From: Chromera velia
Taxonomy: Eukaryota; Sar; Chromeraceae
Reading direction: 5' to 3'
Assembly (NCBI GenBank): GCA_018398765.1
Contig: JAHBMJ010000916.1
Location: 1-35,000, forward strand
DNA: 35,000 nucleotides
Part shown: piece after piece, positions 1 to 16,600 of the stretch
How positions within the stretch are numbered: position 1 is the stretch's first letter
Layout of the letters: each line of letters starts with the position of its first letter
Notes under the pieces: generated by a model
Told to the model about the DNA's origin: nothing
What the model saw: the letters and a program-made list of their open reading frames with translations, nothing else
Databases searched by the model: none
Translations under genes and position numbers: made by a program

Positions 1-32
<32 letters not shown>

Positions 33-119
33 ACACACGCACACGCACACGCACACGCACACGCACACACACACACACACGCACACACACGCACACACAC
101 GCACACAGACACACACAGA
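1..119. repeat. (AC)n microsatellite at the window edge
   Basis: Almost pure AC dinucleotide repeat with scattered G substitutions. On the minus strand it reads (GT)n and lies just after the last placed exon of the eIF4E-like gene, so it is probably inside an intron of that gene. Confidence 0.95.
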
Positions 120-1882
120 CAGACGGACCCCAAATTTGATGCCCACGACGACTCCACAGATTTCCTCTGCAGGCTCTAACTGCTCTCCGATCGTGGCCAC
201 CATCTGAGAGGAGATAGGTAGGCAGGGGGTAGAAAAGAGCAAGCACCGTGTACACGTACAGATAGTGTCTGCTGCTTTTCTTTCCATTTCCGTTTCCTTC
301 TTCACAAGAGGCTGAGAAGAGTATGCTGGGGCAACAGGAAGACATGCAGACGATCAGTGAGCGGATCTGCATGGACACTTTTTTTTGATGCGTCTCCCCC
401 TCGTTTCCCTTCCTTCGCGCTCCCTTCCAATTGCCCTTCCTTCTGTCTAGGCATTAAGAAAAATCAGGTGCTCTCCTCTCCCCCTCCAGCTGCCTTTCGG
501 GGCTCTGTGCGCTTCCCCTCTTTTCGTTTTTTTCTTCTCCCTGTTTCCTTTCTTCGTTCGCTGCGCTTCCTGCTTGCCATAAAAAAGACAGCGAAAAAAC
601 ACTCAGGCGCTATCATGCATCACCACAGAAACTGACCAGGTTCTCCCAGGTCCTGTTGGTGTGGATTTTGGGTGTGCGGAAGAAGACCTTCCCCCCCTTT
701 TTGTTCTCCCTGTCTTCCCAGAGAGGCCTGATGCCGTCTCTGAACAGATGGTAGTCTGATCAACCAACACACATGCAGACACAGAGAGGGGAAAAGTCAG
801 GTCATTAGGTGGTCTGATCAGCCAACACATAGGCACAGACATACAGAAAGAAATGCACAGAGCACCACACAGAGCCAGGGAGATAGAGGAGAATGAACAT
901 CCCCTGCCCTCATCTTTGCAGTCCTTTTTCTGAACACCTCTGAACAGAGAAGAGAAGGAAAAGCCAGTTGACGAAAGAAGGTGAAGATCGAAGCAAGAAG
1001 ATATGGCAGACGGCTGCTCAAGCCACGAACACAGACAATGGCAACAAGTCCCACTATACCAACGTACGTACCTGTGGACGGTTGCATTTTGTTCGGACGG
1101 ATCACGTGAGAATACAGAGCCCAGAACTCCTCCACCTGGATGCATGAATGTGAGGGAGTGAGTGAGGGGACGAGAAGGTTTCGAAAATTTCCTTGTCCTC
1201 ATCCTCACACAAGAGCAAGTCTGAAGAAATCACGAAGAGGAGAAGTCCTTTGCGCATTGACAAAAAAGGAACACGGACAGGTAGAGGAAAGGGGGAGGCA
1301 AGGGAGACGGGAAGTCAAAAGTCAAAAACGATTGCGATTTCCTCAGGGCAAGGCAAGCAAAGGAGCAATGCACCACAGAGAAGGCGCTCAAAGACCACGC
1401 ACAACTCAGGAAAGCTTCGATGCAAAGTGGAGGGAAGGATGGAAGGAAGAAAAAGGAGTCTCCTCATGAAGGTTACCCACCAACCAACTGACTGTGCGAA
1501 ACGTCATGAGCGGTTTCACTTGTTCACTGTAACTTCTCATGTCCCTTGCCAAGGTGCCCTCACTGGGCTTTGTGTACCAGAGAGTCCATGCGTGCTTCAG
1601 CCTGTGCTGCTTGATGGACGACAGGGCGATGGGATTGGCTTTGTGATTGAACAGAGGAGGGGGGGGGCGTCGATCTCGATCCCTTCCATCCCTCAAATCT
1701 CTGTCCCGGTCCCTGTGGATGTCCCTGTCTCTAGGGTCGCGGTCTCGGTCTCTGTCTCTGTCAGGACCCCTCCTTCTGTCAAGAAAATCGTCTCCTCTTC
1801 TGTCTCTGTCATCTCGCTCCCTGTAGGACGGCCTGTCGTCTCGCGGTTTTAAAACCTCCGTGCGGTCCGCCCAGGTCGACAT
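1..1882 (-). CDS. eIF4E family cap-binding protein, class II (4EHP-like); 3' end outside the window
   Basis: Binds the mRNA 5' cap in the cytoplasm; class I members start translation and 4EHP-like members often repress it. Exons by homology: 1882-1493, 1135-1072, 755-637 and 203-129, giving 216 residues before the gene leaves the window. Donors are GTCAGT, GTACGT, GTCAGT and, less surely, GTCCGT. Residues 1-75 are an Arg/Asp-rich repeat stretch. The fold begins near residue 86, with W99 and W102. The block [11 protein letters not shown], then [18 protein letters not shown] (cap-stacking W164, E165), TWENL (W188) and [17 protein letters not shown] follow in family order. Where class I has the second cap-stacking Trp, this protein has Tyr (Y118 in RSYSEQVK), as 4EHP does. 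The start is the first Met of the RD-rich exon. The rest of the C-terminus lies left of base 1. Family assignment is firm; the 4EHP subclass is inferred. Confidence 0.9.
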
Positions 1883-2649
1883 CCTCTCTCCCTCTCCCAC
1901 TCCCTTCACAGATCTGAATGGAAAGATACTCTTCTCGGAATCAAACGTAATCAAATCGTGATCAGAGATCAGAAGTGCGTGAAAAAAAAGAAAGAGGGGA
2001 ACTGCATGAAAGCACAAAGAACAGCCAGCAGTCTCAAATTGCGAATGCGGCAAGAACTCTTATACAAACGTACCGGAAAGTCTTACAAAGAACCTTTGGG
2101 GTCGTCTCACTTCAGGCTGAGGGCAGTTGGGACAGATGGGTCACCAGCAGATCGCAGAGTGGGAAGGGCCGGGAGAAATGAGAGGGTCGCCTCCTTCAAT
2201 CTGAACTGAAATTCATTGGGGGCTTTTGTCCGACGCGGTTTTTGTCATGCATTCTGCCGTCTCCCGCGCGCGCGCTTAAGTTGTGACTAAAAACTTTTAG
2301 CCCCACTTTTTGAAGGCGAGTCACGGAGATTTCGAGTCGGTGTATAGTGCCAGTGCAATCCGGTGTAAGTTCACGTTCTCCAATTAATTTAACTTCTCCA
2401 TTGACAAGATTATTATAGTCTCGTAACAGTGCCGGGTCTCAAGGAGTGGAAACTTGAAAGCCGATCAGCCTGAAGAGATCTGGAGAGCACCTGTTCCAGG
2501 TTGGCGTTCTGAAGTCGCTATATGCGCATGTTTGGGGCGGCCATGCAGCTCGTGAACTTTCGCAGTCTACGCAGGAACTTTCTTCTTGGAGACCTGAATT
2601 GTGAACCTTGCGCTGGTTCCTTCTGAGTGTGTGGCCGGGTTTCGAGAGA
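1883..2649. other. Divergent intergenic region between the eIF4E-like and NEIL3-like genes
   Basis: No conserved coding sequence seen. The region separates two head-to-head start codons, so it should hold both promoters. It includes an AT-richer stretch (about 2270-2430) after a short CG-alternating run near 2267. No TATA box or known operator could be assigned with confidence. Confidence 0.4.
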
Positions 2650-5600
2650 ATGGTGGAGGGCCCGGGCTGCACCTCAAACGGAGAGAAACTGCAGAAATTG
2701 CGGAACCAAGTCATTCGTGCCATTTTGTTGGAGTTGCAAGATTCCCAACCGAAACTTCGGGACAAAGCGCGACAGTGTGAAGGTTGTGAGGTCACGGAGG
2801 TCTTCACAGTCGGGAAAGAATTATTTATCATCATCAAGCCCCTCTCCAATGCCCTGCATAACCTGTTTGTTGCGAAAGAAAATGGAGACGACGGTGAGGA
2901 GGAAGGCTCCTCGTTCAAGGGCATTGCCCTGCGTCTCCATTTCGGGATGCAGGGGCACATCAGGTTGAATAACACAAGTGCCCGCTCCCCCACGCTGCCC
3001 AACCTCATCCTCAATTGCAATAAGTCCACCGTGTACACCTACGATACCGACGTGGACTTCAAGACCTTGACATATGCAGAGACGGTGAGAACCCGCAGGA
3101 CCCGTGACGTGATGGCCAAGTGTTTCGACTTCAACGATGCCTCAGAGAGAGTCAGGAGAGACAAGAGGCTGATATGCGATGTGGCCATGGACCAGACGGT
3201 CCTCCCTGGAGTTGGCAACATGATCAAGGTCGAGGGCCTCTTCCACAGCGGGGTGAATCCTCTCCGACAGGCAGACAGTCTCTCTGCCGAAGAGACGCTT
3301 CTCCTGCTGAAGGAACTTCGGAAATTCGCGAAGTTCATGTACGATCTTGACAGGAAGAGCAAGGCACTGGCACCATTCATGAAGGTGGGAGGATTGCCTT
3401 TCATGTCGCTAACAACAGGTTGTTCTCAACTCGATTCGGGCCTTCTTTCTGCTTGCTCCTCGTGTGAGCATTCCCTTTTCTGTCTCTGTTTGTCCTTGTC
3501 ATCTTTACGACGATTAGCCTCATTCGGAAAAGTCGTTCATTGTTGCGCCATGACGCCAGAATCCCTCCACGTCTCTCGTTGAGTGAAAAGTGGAAGGAAG
3601 CAGACGTCGGTCCGTCGATGGACTCCTTGTCTTCATGCATTCATTCATTCATTCATTCATTCATTCCATGTGTCCCTCACTGCAGGTGTACAACAAGAAG
3701 ACCTGCGTGGTCTGTTCGGAGCGTGTTGTTGTCGTCCGGGAGGGTCACCTGAAGCGTCTCTCGTACTTCTGTCCCCGGTGTCAACCGAAGAACCCCACAC
3801 CCCAAACCAGGGAGAACCAGACACAACCCTCAGGGGCAGGAGGCCCAGACACGGAGACGCGAGGGGGCGTTGTGAGAGAGCAGGGGACACACAGGGGAGT
3901 CAGTGGGAGAGAAGACGAGGTGATGAGACAGCAGAAGGGTGGAGAGAGAAGCAAAAAAGATAATGTGAATGCAAAAGGGGGGGGAGACCTCGTGCAGCTC
4001 TTTGCGAGACAGAAAAGGCGACAGGAGGAAATGACTGCCTCTTCTTTTTCTTCCTCCTCCTCCTTCTGTCCCTTCCAATCTGCCCCCCCTGTCTGTCAAC
4101 CTTCTTCCTCCTCCTCCTCAGTGATCCAGATTGAGGACAGTGGGGATGATGAAAGAGAAATTCCCCGTTCAGGTCCCCGCCTGACGTCTGCAGACTGTCC
4201 CCCAGGGGGAAGACAGATCCAGTACGAAGAGGACGATGACGAGGACTTTTTCGTGGAGATCCCTCAGCACCTCCTCTTCCTTCCTCCACTCGAACACGCA
4301 ACAGTCACAACCACATCCGCCTACCCAGCTGCCCACGCCTGCCACGCCCCTTCTACTCACACACGTGCTCTCCCAATGAATCCCCCTCCTCCTCCGTATC
4401 TTCCTGACTCCCGAAGATACCCTACAGAGATGCACCCGCCTGTCCCAAGAGAACCAAACGTCGGCCTCCAACGTCACCACACGGCCCCATTAGGCACAAT
4501 GTCATCTTCATCGCAACCCCCTTACCCTCTCGGCCCTCTAGTGGGAGTCCCCCCAAATCCTCTTATTCCCTGTGCCTCATCCTTCACGAATCCTCCTCAT
4601 CCTCCCTCCTTTGCTCTTCCTGCACAAACCCATCCCCCTGTCTCTTCCCTTCCCCACACAGCCCCCCTTCCCCCCAAAGGGCCCTCCAGAATCCCGACAG
4701 GACCCCTCCCACAGCAGCAACCCAGGGGGGTGCGCCCTGGCAAGGAAACGCAAGCAAGAGGAACGGAGAGGAATGTTCAGAGTGCCCCTCTGCCCCGAGA
4801 TCAACCGTGGGCCAACCAGATCGCTTGTTTCTGCACCCGCGTCTCTTCTCAGACCGCCTCCTCCGTCTCTGGACGTTCAGCAGCAAACCTGCAGCAGCAG
4901 TCAGAGGGAGGGCAGGCCAGTCAGAGAAGGAACCCATCATCTTCCCAGCAGAGACAGCAGCTGAAGGGCAACACATCCCGCCTCCCTGCAGTTCTCAAAA
5001 CAGTGCACAGGAGAGGGCCCAACACAGGGAAGATGTACTACTGTTGTGCGGTGGGAAAGTGCAGGTTCTTCCAGTGGGCCTCTTCCAGTTTCCCCTCCTG
5101 CACTCACGGCCTTCCTTCCATCATGAGACAGGTCAGGTGGATCAGGCAGGCAGGCAGACATGCAGAGAGGCAGACTGAAAGAAGAACACACAGGCGGACA
5201 GGTAGACAGAGAGGCTGCGACGCCGCCTACTCTAGCAGATTCTGGATGCCTTCTGGAGGGGGGATGGGGGGCGTTTGGGAGCTTCAAAGACGAAGTACTC
5301 GCTTCCTTCCATCTGCCTGTATGCCTGCATTTCTGTCTGCTTGTGTCTGTCCTTCTATCTTTTTTTTTTCGTCTGTGTATCCCTCTCTTTGTCTATCTGT
5401 CTGTCTGTGTGAAATAAAAGTTTTCGGACTTTTTTGTTCCCTGCCTGCTTGTCTGCCTTCGTGTGTGCATGCCTGTGTTGCTCGACTTTTCTTCTTCAGG
5501 TGACGAAAGAGGGACCAAACAATGGGAGGTACTTCTTCTCTTGTCCCTACCGAAAGACCACCAACATGTACGAGAGGAGAAGGGAGAGAGACCGGCAGCC

Positions 5601-5922
5601 ACAGCAGGGTGGTAGTGGCGTTGCTCAAGGCGAGGCTCCAACTGCAGGGAGGTCGAGAGGGGGAAAGGAAAAGGAAAACGTGCCGCCTGTCTCCTCGCAG
5701 AATAGTACTAACAATCAGCAGCCCTGTTCTTTCTTTTTGTGGGCAGAGCAGCACTTCTCTCAGGCGGGGAGGAATGAGCATTTGAACGTCTCCTGCTGTG
5801 GGACTGAGGGGTCCACAGCAGTGGGCGCGCCGCTTGGACAGTCCGCTCCAAAGAAGCAACGGGTTCAGGCTGGCGCACTGCCCCCCGTGTTTGCAGCATG
5901 GCTACCAAATCAGAAAAAATAG
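2650..5922 (+). CDS. NEIL3: NEIL3-like DNA glycosylase (Fpg/Nei family) with zinc ribbon and GRF-type motifs
   Basis: Base-excision repair enzyme of the nucleus; NEIL3 acts on oxidised bases in single-stranded DNA and on interstrand crosslinks. Exons 2650-3384, 3686-5131 and 5500-5922, all joined in phase 0, give 867 residues (human NEIL3: 605). The N-terminus is MVEGPGCTSNGEK; Val2, exposed after Met removal, is the NEIL3-type nucleophile, which fixes the start although the frame is open upstream. HFGMQG lies at 98-103 and the helix-two-turn-helix block (DQTVLPGVGNMIKVEGLFHSG) at 181-201. The next exon opens with a C4 zinc ribbon (C252, C255, C274, C277). About 400 low-complexity Ser/Pro/Gln-rich residues follow, then a GRF-type motif near 685-715 and a second starting at 728, whose halves (GPNNGRYFFSC and CSFFLWAEQHF) are about 50 residues apart. 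I saw no RanBP2-type finger. Intron donors are GTGGGA and GTCAGG. Confidence 0.92.
3636..3668. repeat. (ATTC)n microsatellite in NEIL3-like intron 1
   Basis: About seven tandem ATTC units, shortly upstream of the intron 1 acceptor (CTGCAG ending at 3685). Confidence 0.9.
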
Positions 5923-6576
5923 TACAGATCAACAGTGGAATCAAAAGTATCAAATTTTTAATGAAAATTTGCATATCAACTTTGTATATTTAGACTCTAA
6001 GAGTTCATTACCTAGATAGCGCAGTAACTTTAAGGTTCATAGCCTCCTAAAGTTACTGTAGTCTTCTGTAGTCTGTAGTGTAGTAACTTTCACAGATTGA
6101 TGCCTTAAAGTTATTAAAGTACATACTTAAACTATTGTTTATACATTTTTTTTGCTACAGTCACACTGTTTCCAAAAGTTTTTGCTGCAGTATAGACATA
6201 CGGCCAAATAAATTAATCTAAATAAAAGGTAAAACTAAGTTGAAAACATTTAATTCAGGGACTTTACCTGTTTATTTCAGATTCTTTACTACGCTTTACT
6301 TGAGTCAGAACTCATTGTACTGCTCTGGTATATCACTGTACATGTGAATTCACTGCGTCTTAACTGCCGGAAAAATTAATATGGGTAACCGGTAAAAAGT
6401 TAAGGGATTTTAATAAGGGACTTTTTGGAATAAACTGTACAGCAACTCTTAAAGTTCACATACAAAAAAACAAATTAAATTAACTTACACTGGCACTTTA
6501 AGCTCTGTGGGCAAACTATGATGATAGTATGATCTAACTTGTTATCTAATGTAGACTTGGATGACGGACATGCCTG
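5923..6576. other. AT-rich intergenic DNA after the NEIL3-like gene
   Basis: Composition drops sharply in GC right after the NEIL3-like stop codon. There is no convincing reading frame. Short scattered copies of an AGTAACTTTA-like word occur between about 6020 and 6120. No gene or RNA seen. Confidence 0.6.
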
Positions 6577-7440
6577 AAGGATAGGCCTACCGATATATAG
6601 GCCCATCAAAAATCCTGGGCCCACAATATTAAGATTTAAGAGAACATTTGAAAATGCTATGTAATGGCATCCACAACCATGGTAACCGGCTATCAAAGGA
6701 ACGTACATATACCCTAAAGATGGTTTTATCAATTTAAAATGTTAGGCCTACAATATCAAAATCTAACACAATATTTGAAAACGGTATGTAACGTCATACA
6801 CAGCCGCGACGACCTGTCATCAAAGGAACACTACTGCGCCAGCACGCTGTACATGCCCCAAGGATAGGTCTATAAAAAATTTAGGGCCCACCATGTCAAA
6901 ATTGAATGCGATATTTAAAAATGGCATGTAACGTACGATATGTAGAGATTTGAAAAATAACGGTATGTAATGTTATACCCTTACAGCCGCAGCGACTAGC
7001 CATCAGAGGAACGCAGACACGCCCCAAGGATTTTTTTTTTTGGAACAAAGGATAGGTCCATCAAAAATCGTGGGCCTACCATATCAAAATTGAACACGAC
7101 ATTTAAAAACGGTATATAACGTACGATATATAGAGATTTGAAAAATAACGGTATGTAACGTCATGCACAGCTGCAGCGATCGGCCATCAGAGGAATGCAG
7201 ACACGCCCCAAGGATAGGTCCATCAAAAATCGTGGGCCCACCATATTAAAATTCAACACAACATTTGAAAACGGCATATAACGTACGACTACGTACGACA
7301 TGTAGAGATTTGAAAATTAACGGTATGTAACGTACGTCATGCACAGCCGCAGCGACCGGCCATCCATCAAAGGAACGCAGATATGTTCCAGGGATAGGTC
7401 TATAAAAAAATATCAAAAATGCTGGGCCCATGCACAATGT
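6577..7440. repeat. Satellite-like tandem repeat, monomers about 165-185 bp
   Basis: Anchoring on the word AGGATAGGTC with its downstream CATCAAAAATCGTGGGCCC, copies start near 6577, 6861, 7047, 7211 and 7390. The last three intervals are about 186, 164 and 180 bp. Each copy also carries an ACGGTATGTAACG-like word and a CAGCCGCAGCGA-like word. The left copies are more diverged and one is partly lost. No coding capacity. Confidence 0.8.
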
Positions 7441-7523
7441 TAAATTTTAACACAATAGTCTTTTTAAAAAACTACCAAAATATTTGAAAAATGGCATTTA
7501 ACGGCTTTCTAGACAGCCTGTGA

Positions 7524-8155
7524 CTACCTGTGACCTAAAAAAACAATGCAGTCCCACTTTAACAATTGAGCTCTCTGGGTAAACTGCGACTTTAAAAAAA
7601 ACAATGCAGTCCCACTTTGAGCTCTCTGGGCAAACTGTGACTTTAAAAAAAATAATGAAGTCCCACTTTGAGCTTTTTGGGCAAATTGCGACCTAAAAAA
7701 AAACATTGGAGTCTCATTTTAAGCTTTTTGGGCAAATTGCCACCTAAAAAAAAAATGGAGTCCCACTTTGAGCTTTTTTGGCAAATTGCGACCTAAAAAA
7801 CAAACATTAGAGTCTTACTTTAAGCTTTTGGGGCAAACTGCCACCTATATAAAAAAATAATTAATGGAGTCTCACTTTGAGCTGGCTAGGCAAACTGCTA
7901 CCTAAAAAAAAGGGTTACACTTAATTTCAGCTTTTTTGGCAAACTGCGACCTCTTAAAAAAAACAATAGAGTACAATGGAATCCCACTTTGGACTTTTCT
8001 GGGCAAACTGCGATAGAAAAACAAACCATAATCAATAAAGTCCCACTTTGATCTTTCTTAGCAAACTGCAACCTAAAAAAAAGAAAAAACAATGGAGTCT
8101 CACTTTAAGCTTTCTAAGCAAACTGCGGCCTAAAAAAAATTGATTAAATCCCACT
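7524..8155. repeat. Minisatellite, about 12 units of roughly 50-60 bp
   Basis: Each unit contains an A-run, then a GGAGTCCCACTTT-like block, then GAGCTTTTTGGGCAAACTGCGACCT or a close variant. Units vary in length mainly through the A-run. Reading frames on the minus strand across this block are translations of the repeat, not genes. Confidence 0.88.
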
Positions 8156-8435
8156 TTCAGAATTTTGGCCTATTTTTCGGCAAGGTATGACGTAAAGAAA
8201 AACAGTTTAGTCCGATTCATGATGTTCCAAGTTAAGAATTGCATGCAAACTATACCACCGAAAAATAGGTCGAAACGTAGTATCATGTAAGCATTTCCAT
8301 TCATCAATTCGTCTCATGAGGGTTTTCATTTAGTTGATTATCTAGCCGATTATCTGTCGTGTATTTTTTTGGAAGAGTCTTTAATTATTCACTTTCACAC
8401 AACGTAATAAATGAGGCGGCACAGGTCCTGTAATG
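8156..8435. other. Short unique AT-rich stretch 3' of the RlmN-type gene
   Basis: No tandem repeat and no recognisable coding sequence. It lies between the minisatellite and the stop codon of the leftward RlmN-type gene, so part of it should be that gene's 3' UTR. Confidence 0.4.
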
Positions 8436-12982
<4,547 letters not shown>

Positions 12983-13677
12983 CTAGCAGTTAGACACCCG
13001 GGTAGACGGATCGCACATCCTCGAGCCTGCTGCAAACTGACAACCCGACAACGCAGTCTACCGCATGTCCGAAGGGACACTAGCTCGCACACAAAGGTTG
13101 CCGAGATGCAGTAACGCGACTTAACCGTCTACGCAATTAAGCCTCTCGCTGGAGACATTCTGAGACGTCCGACGGACGGTCCGTCATTTCGCCGTCTCTT
13201 TGATTCCCGCCTAGCTCTGAAATCGAATTTCACAAAACCATGCCCGCATGCACCCCTAGCTTCAAAAGGGCGCGCGCGCACCATCGCGCAACAAAGAAGC
13301 TGCATGGGAAATTAAGAGGCGTCTCCCACGGGGCCACTGAGATTGTTCTTTGCGATTCAAGTGATCTGGCAATGACTCACGTTCGAGTGGCTTGCTTTCT
13401 TCTCAACCGAACGCCCAGACGACGGCTTGCATCTTCATCCGTTAATTCCCAGTTTTCTCCTTGGCCTGTTCGTGCTGCTGAATCCTGCAATTCTTGGCTG
13501 GACAATTTGGAGACGGCTAAACCCCATCAGAACAGACGGCTAATTATCTGCAGACAGCATTTTTTCGCATTTTTCTTCCCACTTACTTCGTGCAATTTCC
13601 GCGGCCCAGCCGGTCCGAATCGTTTCAGCAAATAGGAGTGAGATTAATTTTTGAGTTGGAAAGAGCTTTGGCGATCC
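12983..13677. other. Divergent intergenic region between the RlmN-type and ankyrin genes
   Basis: The two genes point away from each other, so both promoters should lie here. A plus-strand reading frame at 13240-13635 has no recognisable motif and I do not call it. No repeat, RNA gene or known site seen. Confidence 0.45.
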
Positions 13678-16600
13678 ATGATGTCTGACTCAGCCAACTG
13701 CCTTTACGGTATTCAGCACAAACTTGGCGCCTCTGGCATGCTGGGTGTCCGTCTCCTCTGGAAGTTGTCGTCTCTCCCCAGAGGGCAGCAGGAGCTGAGA
13801 AAGAGGGGCCTCCTGAAGGATGCCCTGTGCGCAGAGCACCAAATTTCTCTCTCTGAGCGTTCTGATTTGCGCTCTCTCGTGCACGACTGCATAGACAGAG
13901 ACGATGTGAAAGCCCTCGAAGAAATCCAAAAGGCCCACGGACCGGACCTCCACCGCCGATTCCCCGCACTTCTGCAGCGCGCATCTGACAGAGGATCGCT
14001 GCAGTGTGCTGCTGCTCTTTCGCAGTCGTCGTCCTTCCATGCCCCCCAGGGCTTTTCTGCGTCTTCTGTCCGGCGAATGGGGAAAGAGACATTGAAGGTC
14101 TTGGTAGAGAAAGGGGCAATTCATCCGGATGCATGGTTTGAGGTGGAGGACACTTGGGCGGATGGGGGTGGGGGTTGGGGGGAGCTGGCACCTCAGGAGC
14201 CTGAGGTATTGGAAGCCTTTTCTGATCGTGCTCATAGAAGCAAACAATTTTGAGGGTGCCGAGGCTCTGGTTGAAGGAGGGGCGAGGGCGGACGTGTGTG
14301 AGTGGCTCAGGGAGGGGGTTGGGGGGGGAGCAAATGAGGAATTGAGGGCGTCTCACCGCCTTCACTGGAGAGGCCATTTTTTCTGCCCCGGCAAAACCCC
14401 TCTCCATTCCCCCCTCCTTACACCCACCAAAGCCGATGGGGCACACTCTGAGAAGCTCCAGCTTCTAAAGCGCCTGGTGGCTGTTGCTGTAGAGTCCAAC
14501 ACTAGATGCCTTCAGTGGCCCTGTGCCATTCCGGTCAGAACCTGTCCACTTGAAGAGCGGTTTTTCACAGAGAGGTGCACTCTCTCCCTAGCCTGTCTCG
14601 TTCTCGATCCTCGGGCTGTGGCTGAGCTGTTGACATTTCGTGGGGCTGAACTCAGTCCCGAGGAGGGGGGGAGGCTGATCGGCGTCTCGCTCAAGGCATC
14701 CATTGACGAGGGCCCGGTCGGGCTATTGACTGCCACTGACCGAAATGAGCGTGAGAGACGATGTATCAAAGTGTTGGAAGCTCTCGCAGAAAAGGGGGCA
14801 GACCTGTCAGCTGTGATCGTAGTTGCTGACAAAAGGGAGACGGCTCTGTGTTTCGCCTGTTGTATGCACATGGGGGCGTTGGTTGATTTTCTTCTTCGGA
14901 AAGGAGTTTCCCCAAAAAAGAAAGAGACGTCTGCATCTGACTTGATTCCCCTGGTTATCGCCATAGAGCACCAAAATTGGTCGGTTGCAAAGACGTTGTT
15001 AGAGTGGGGGGCCGACCCAAACGAGGTCCATGGATGGGGTGTGTCGGCAGTGGAGGCATACCTGCGCCATGCCAGAAGCGTTGAGAGTCCCCAACTTCGT
15101 ATGGAGATTTTGGAAGCACTGGCAAAAGCTGGTGCGGACTTTGAAGCGCGGCTTCACTACAACGACAACACCCCTCTGACCTTTGCGTGCAGAAATGAAT
15201 TGGAGATAGAGATTGATTTTTTGCTTCGTCAGGGGCTCACGTGGGAATGTGAGGTCGTGAATTGTGCGCTCGTTGATTGCATGAAAGGAGGGAAGTGGGG
15301 AGTTGTGAAAAGGCTGTTGAAGGAGGGGGCGGATCCCAACTGTGTCCATGAAGTCGATGGAAATATTGTGTCTCCAGTGGAGGCATACCTAGACAGTGCA
15401 GAAGGGGAGAGCACTGAGATACGCATGGAACTACTCCATGCGCTGGGGGAAGCGGGTGCGAATTTTGAAGTGCCTTTTTATAGGCACTTTGGGCATGGCC
15501 GTGCGACGCCCCTCTCTGTTGCGTGTGAGAAAGGGATGTTGCCAGAGATTGACTTCTTTCTCCGTCAGGGTGTGTCTGTGCACGAGTGGAAAAATAAGGA
15601 TGGCAACGGGTTGCTTTTTCATTGTTTCAAAAAAAGGCAGTGGTTGAGTGCAAAGAAGTTATTGGAGTGGGGGGCCGATCCGAATGAGGTCTCAGTCTCC
15701 CACGTTGACCCATGGAAGGGGGGGGGGAGAGTGTTGACCTTGCCTTTGGTGGAGGTGATGAAATATTTAAGGCACTATTGGGTTGACTGCGAAAACTTCA
15801 CGAATGCAGTAGAGCTCCTTGTTGAGAAGGGAGCACGTTGTGAGATGGTTGAGGAGAAGGGAGAGGCATTGCGCGGAGGCGAAGGTGGTCGAATTCCGTT
15901 GAGTTCTGTGTCTGCTTTGGTGCTCGCTTGCAGTTCTTGTGATGCCACCGTTGTGCGTCTCCTTGTTGAGAAGGCAGGTGCAGATCCGAATGCGAAGGGA
16001 AAAACCCGAGACGACCCAGACGAAACAGCAATTTTGCCGCTTGAGGCTGCGATGCGTGGAACGGACCGGACAGCCTCGCAGATCTTCCGTTTGGTGACGA
16101 CACTGATTCAGGTACGTTCAGGCTGAATGTCAAGGCTGGCTGTTTTTTTTTGGTCGGGAAATTTGAGGATGAGCAGAAATTATGCCTTCGGGCGTTTGCT
16201 GTTTTCACCGCTTTTCACAGTGTAAGCTAGAAGAGTAAATCAATGGAATCGTTCGGATGTGCTGCTGCTGCCACGGTCTTGTGCACAGTCTACACCGCTT
16301 CACAATGTCCCTTTTCTTTTCATTCATGCATGCAGCTCGGCGCTCGACTTGACCTTCTTGAAACACCGGAGGAAGACTTTGGTTTTTGGTTGAACGATGC
16401 CATTCTTGGTCGCGATTGCCCAGTTAATTGCCATGGCCCCCCTCTCGAAAATCTGATCCGTGACCTGCCTGCCTCTGTGATCAACAAGAAGACAGTCAGT
16501 CGCTGTACCTACGAAGCCATAAGTCCCCTCGACGCCGCTCTCGCTGCAAATTACACCGAGGGGGTAAGGGCGCTGGTCGACGCGGGGGCCGATGTAAACA

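Noticed and set aside
7524-8155. CRISPR-like array
   Set aside because: Units are 50-60 bp with variable A-runs, no unique spacers and no cas genes, in a eukaryotic context. It is a minisatellite.
13240-13635. Plus-strand frame of 131 codons between divergent genes
   Set aside because: No motif, biased composition and a position in a likely promoter region.
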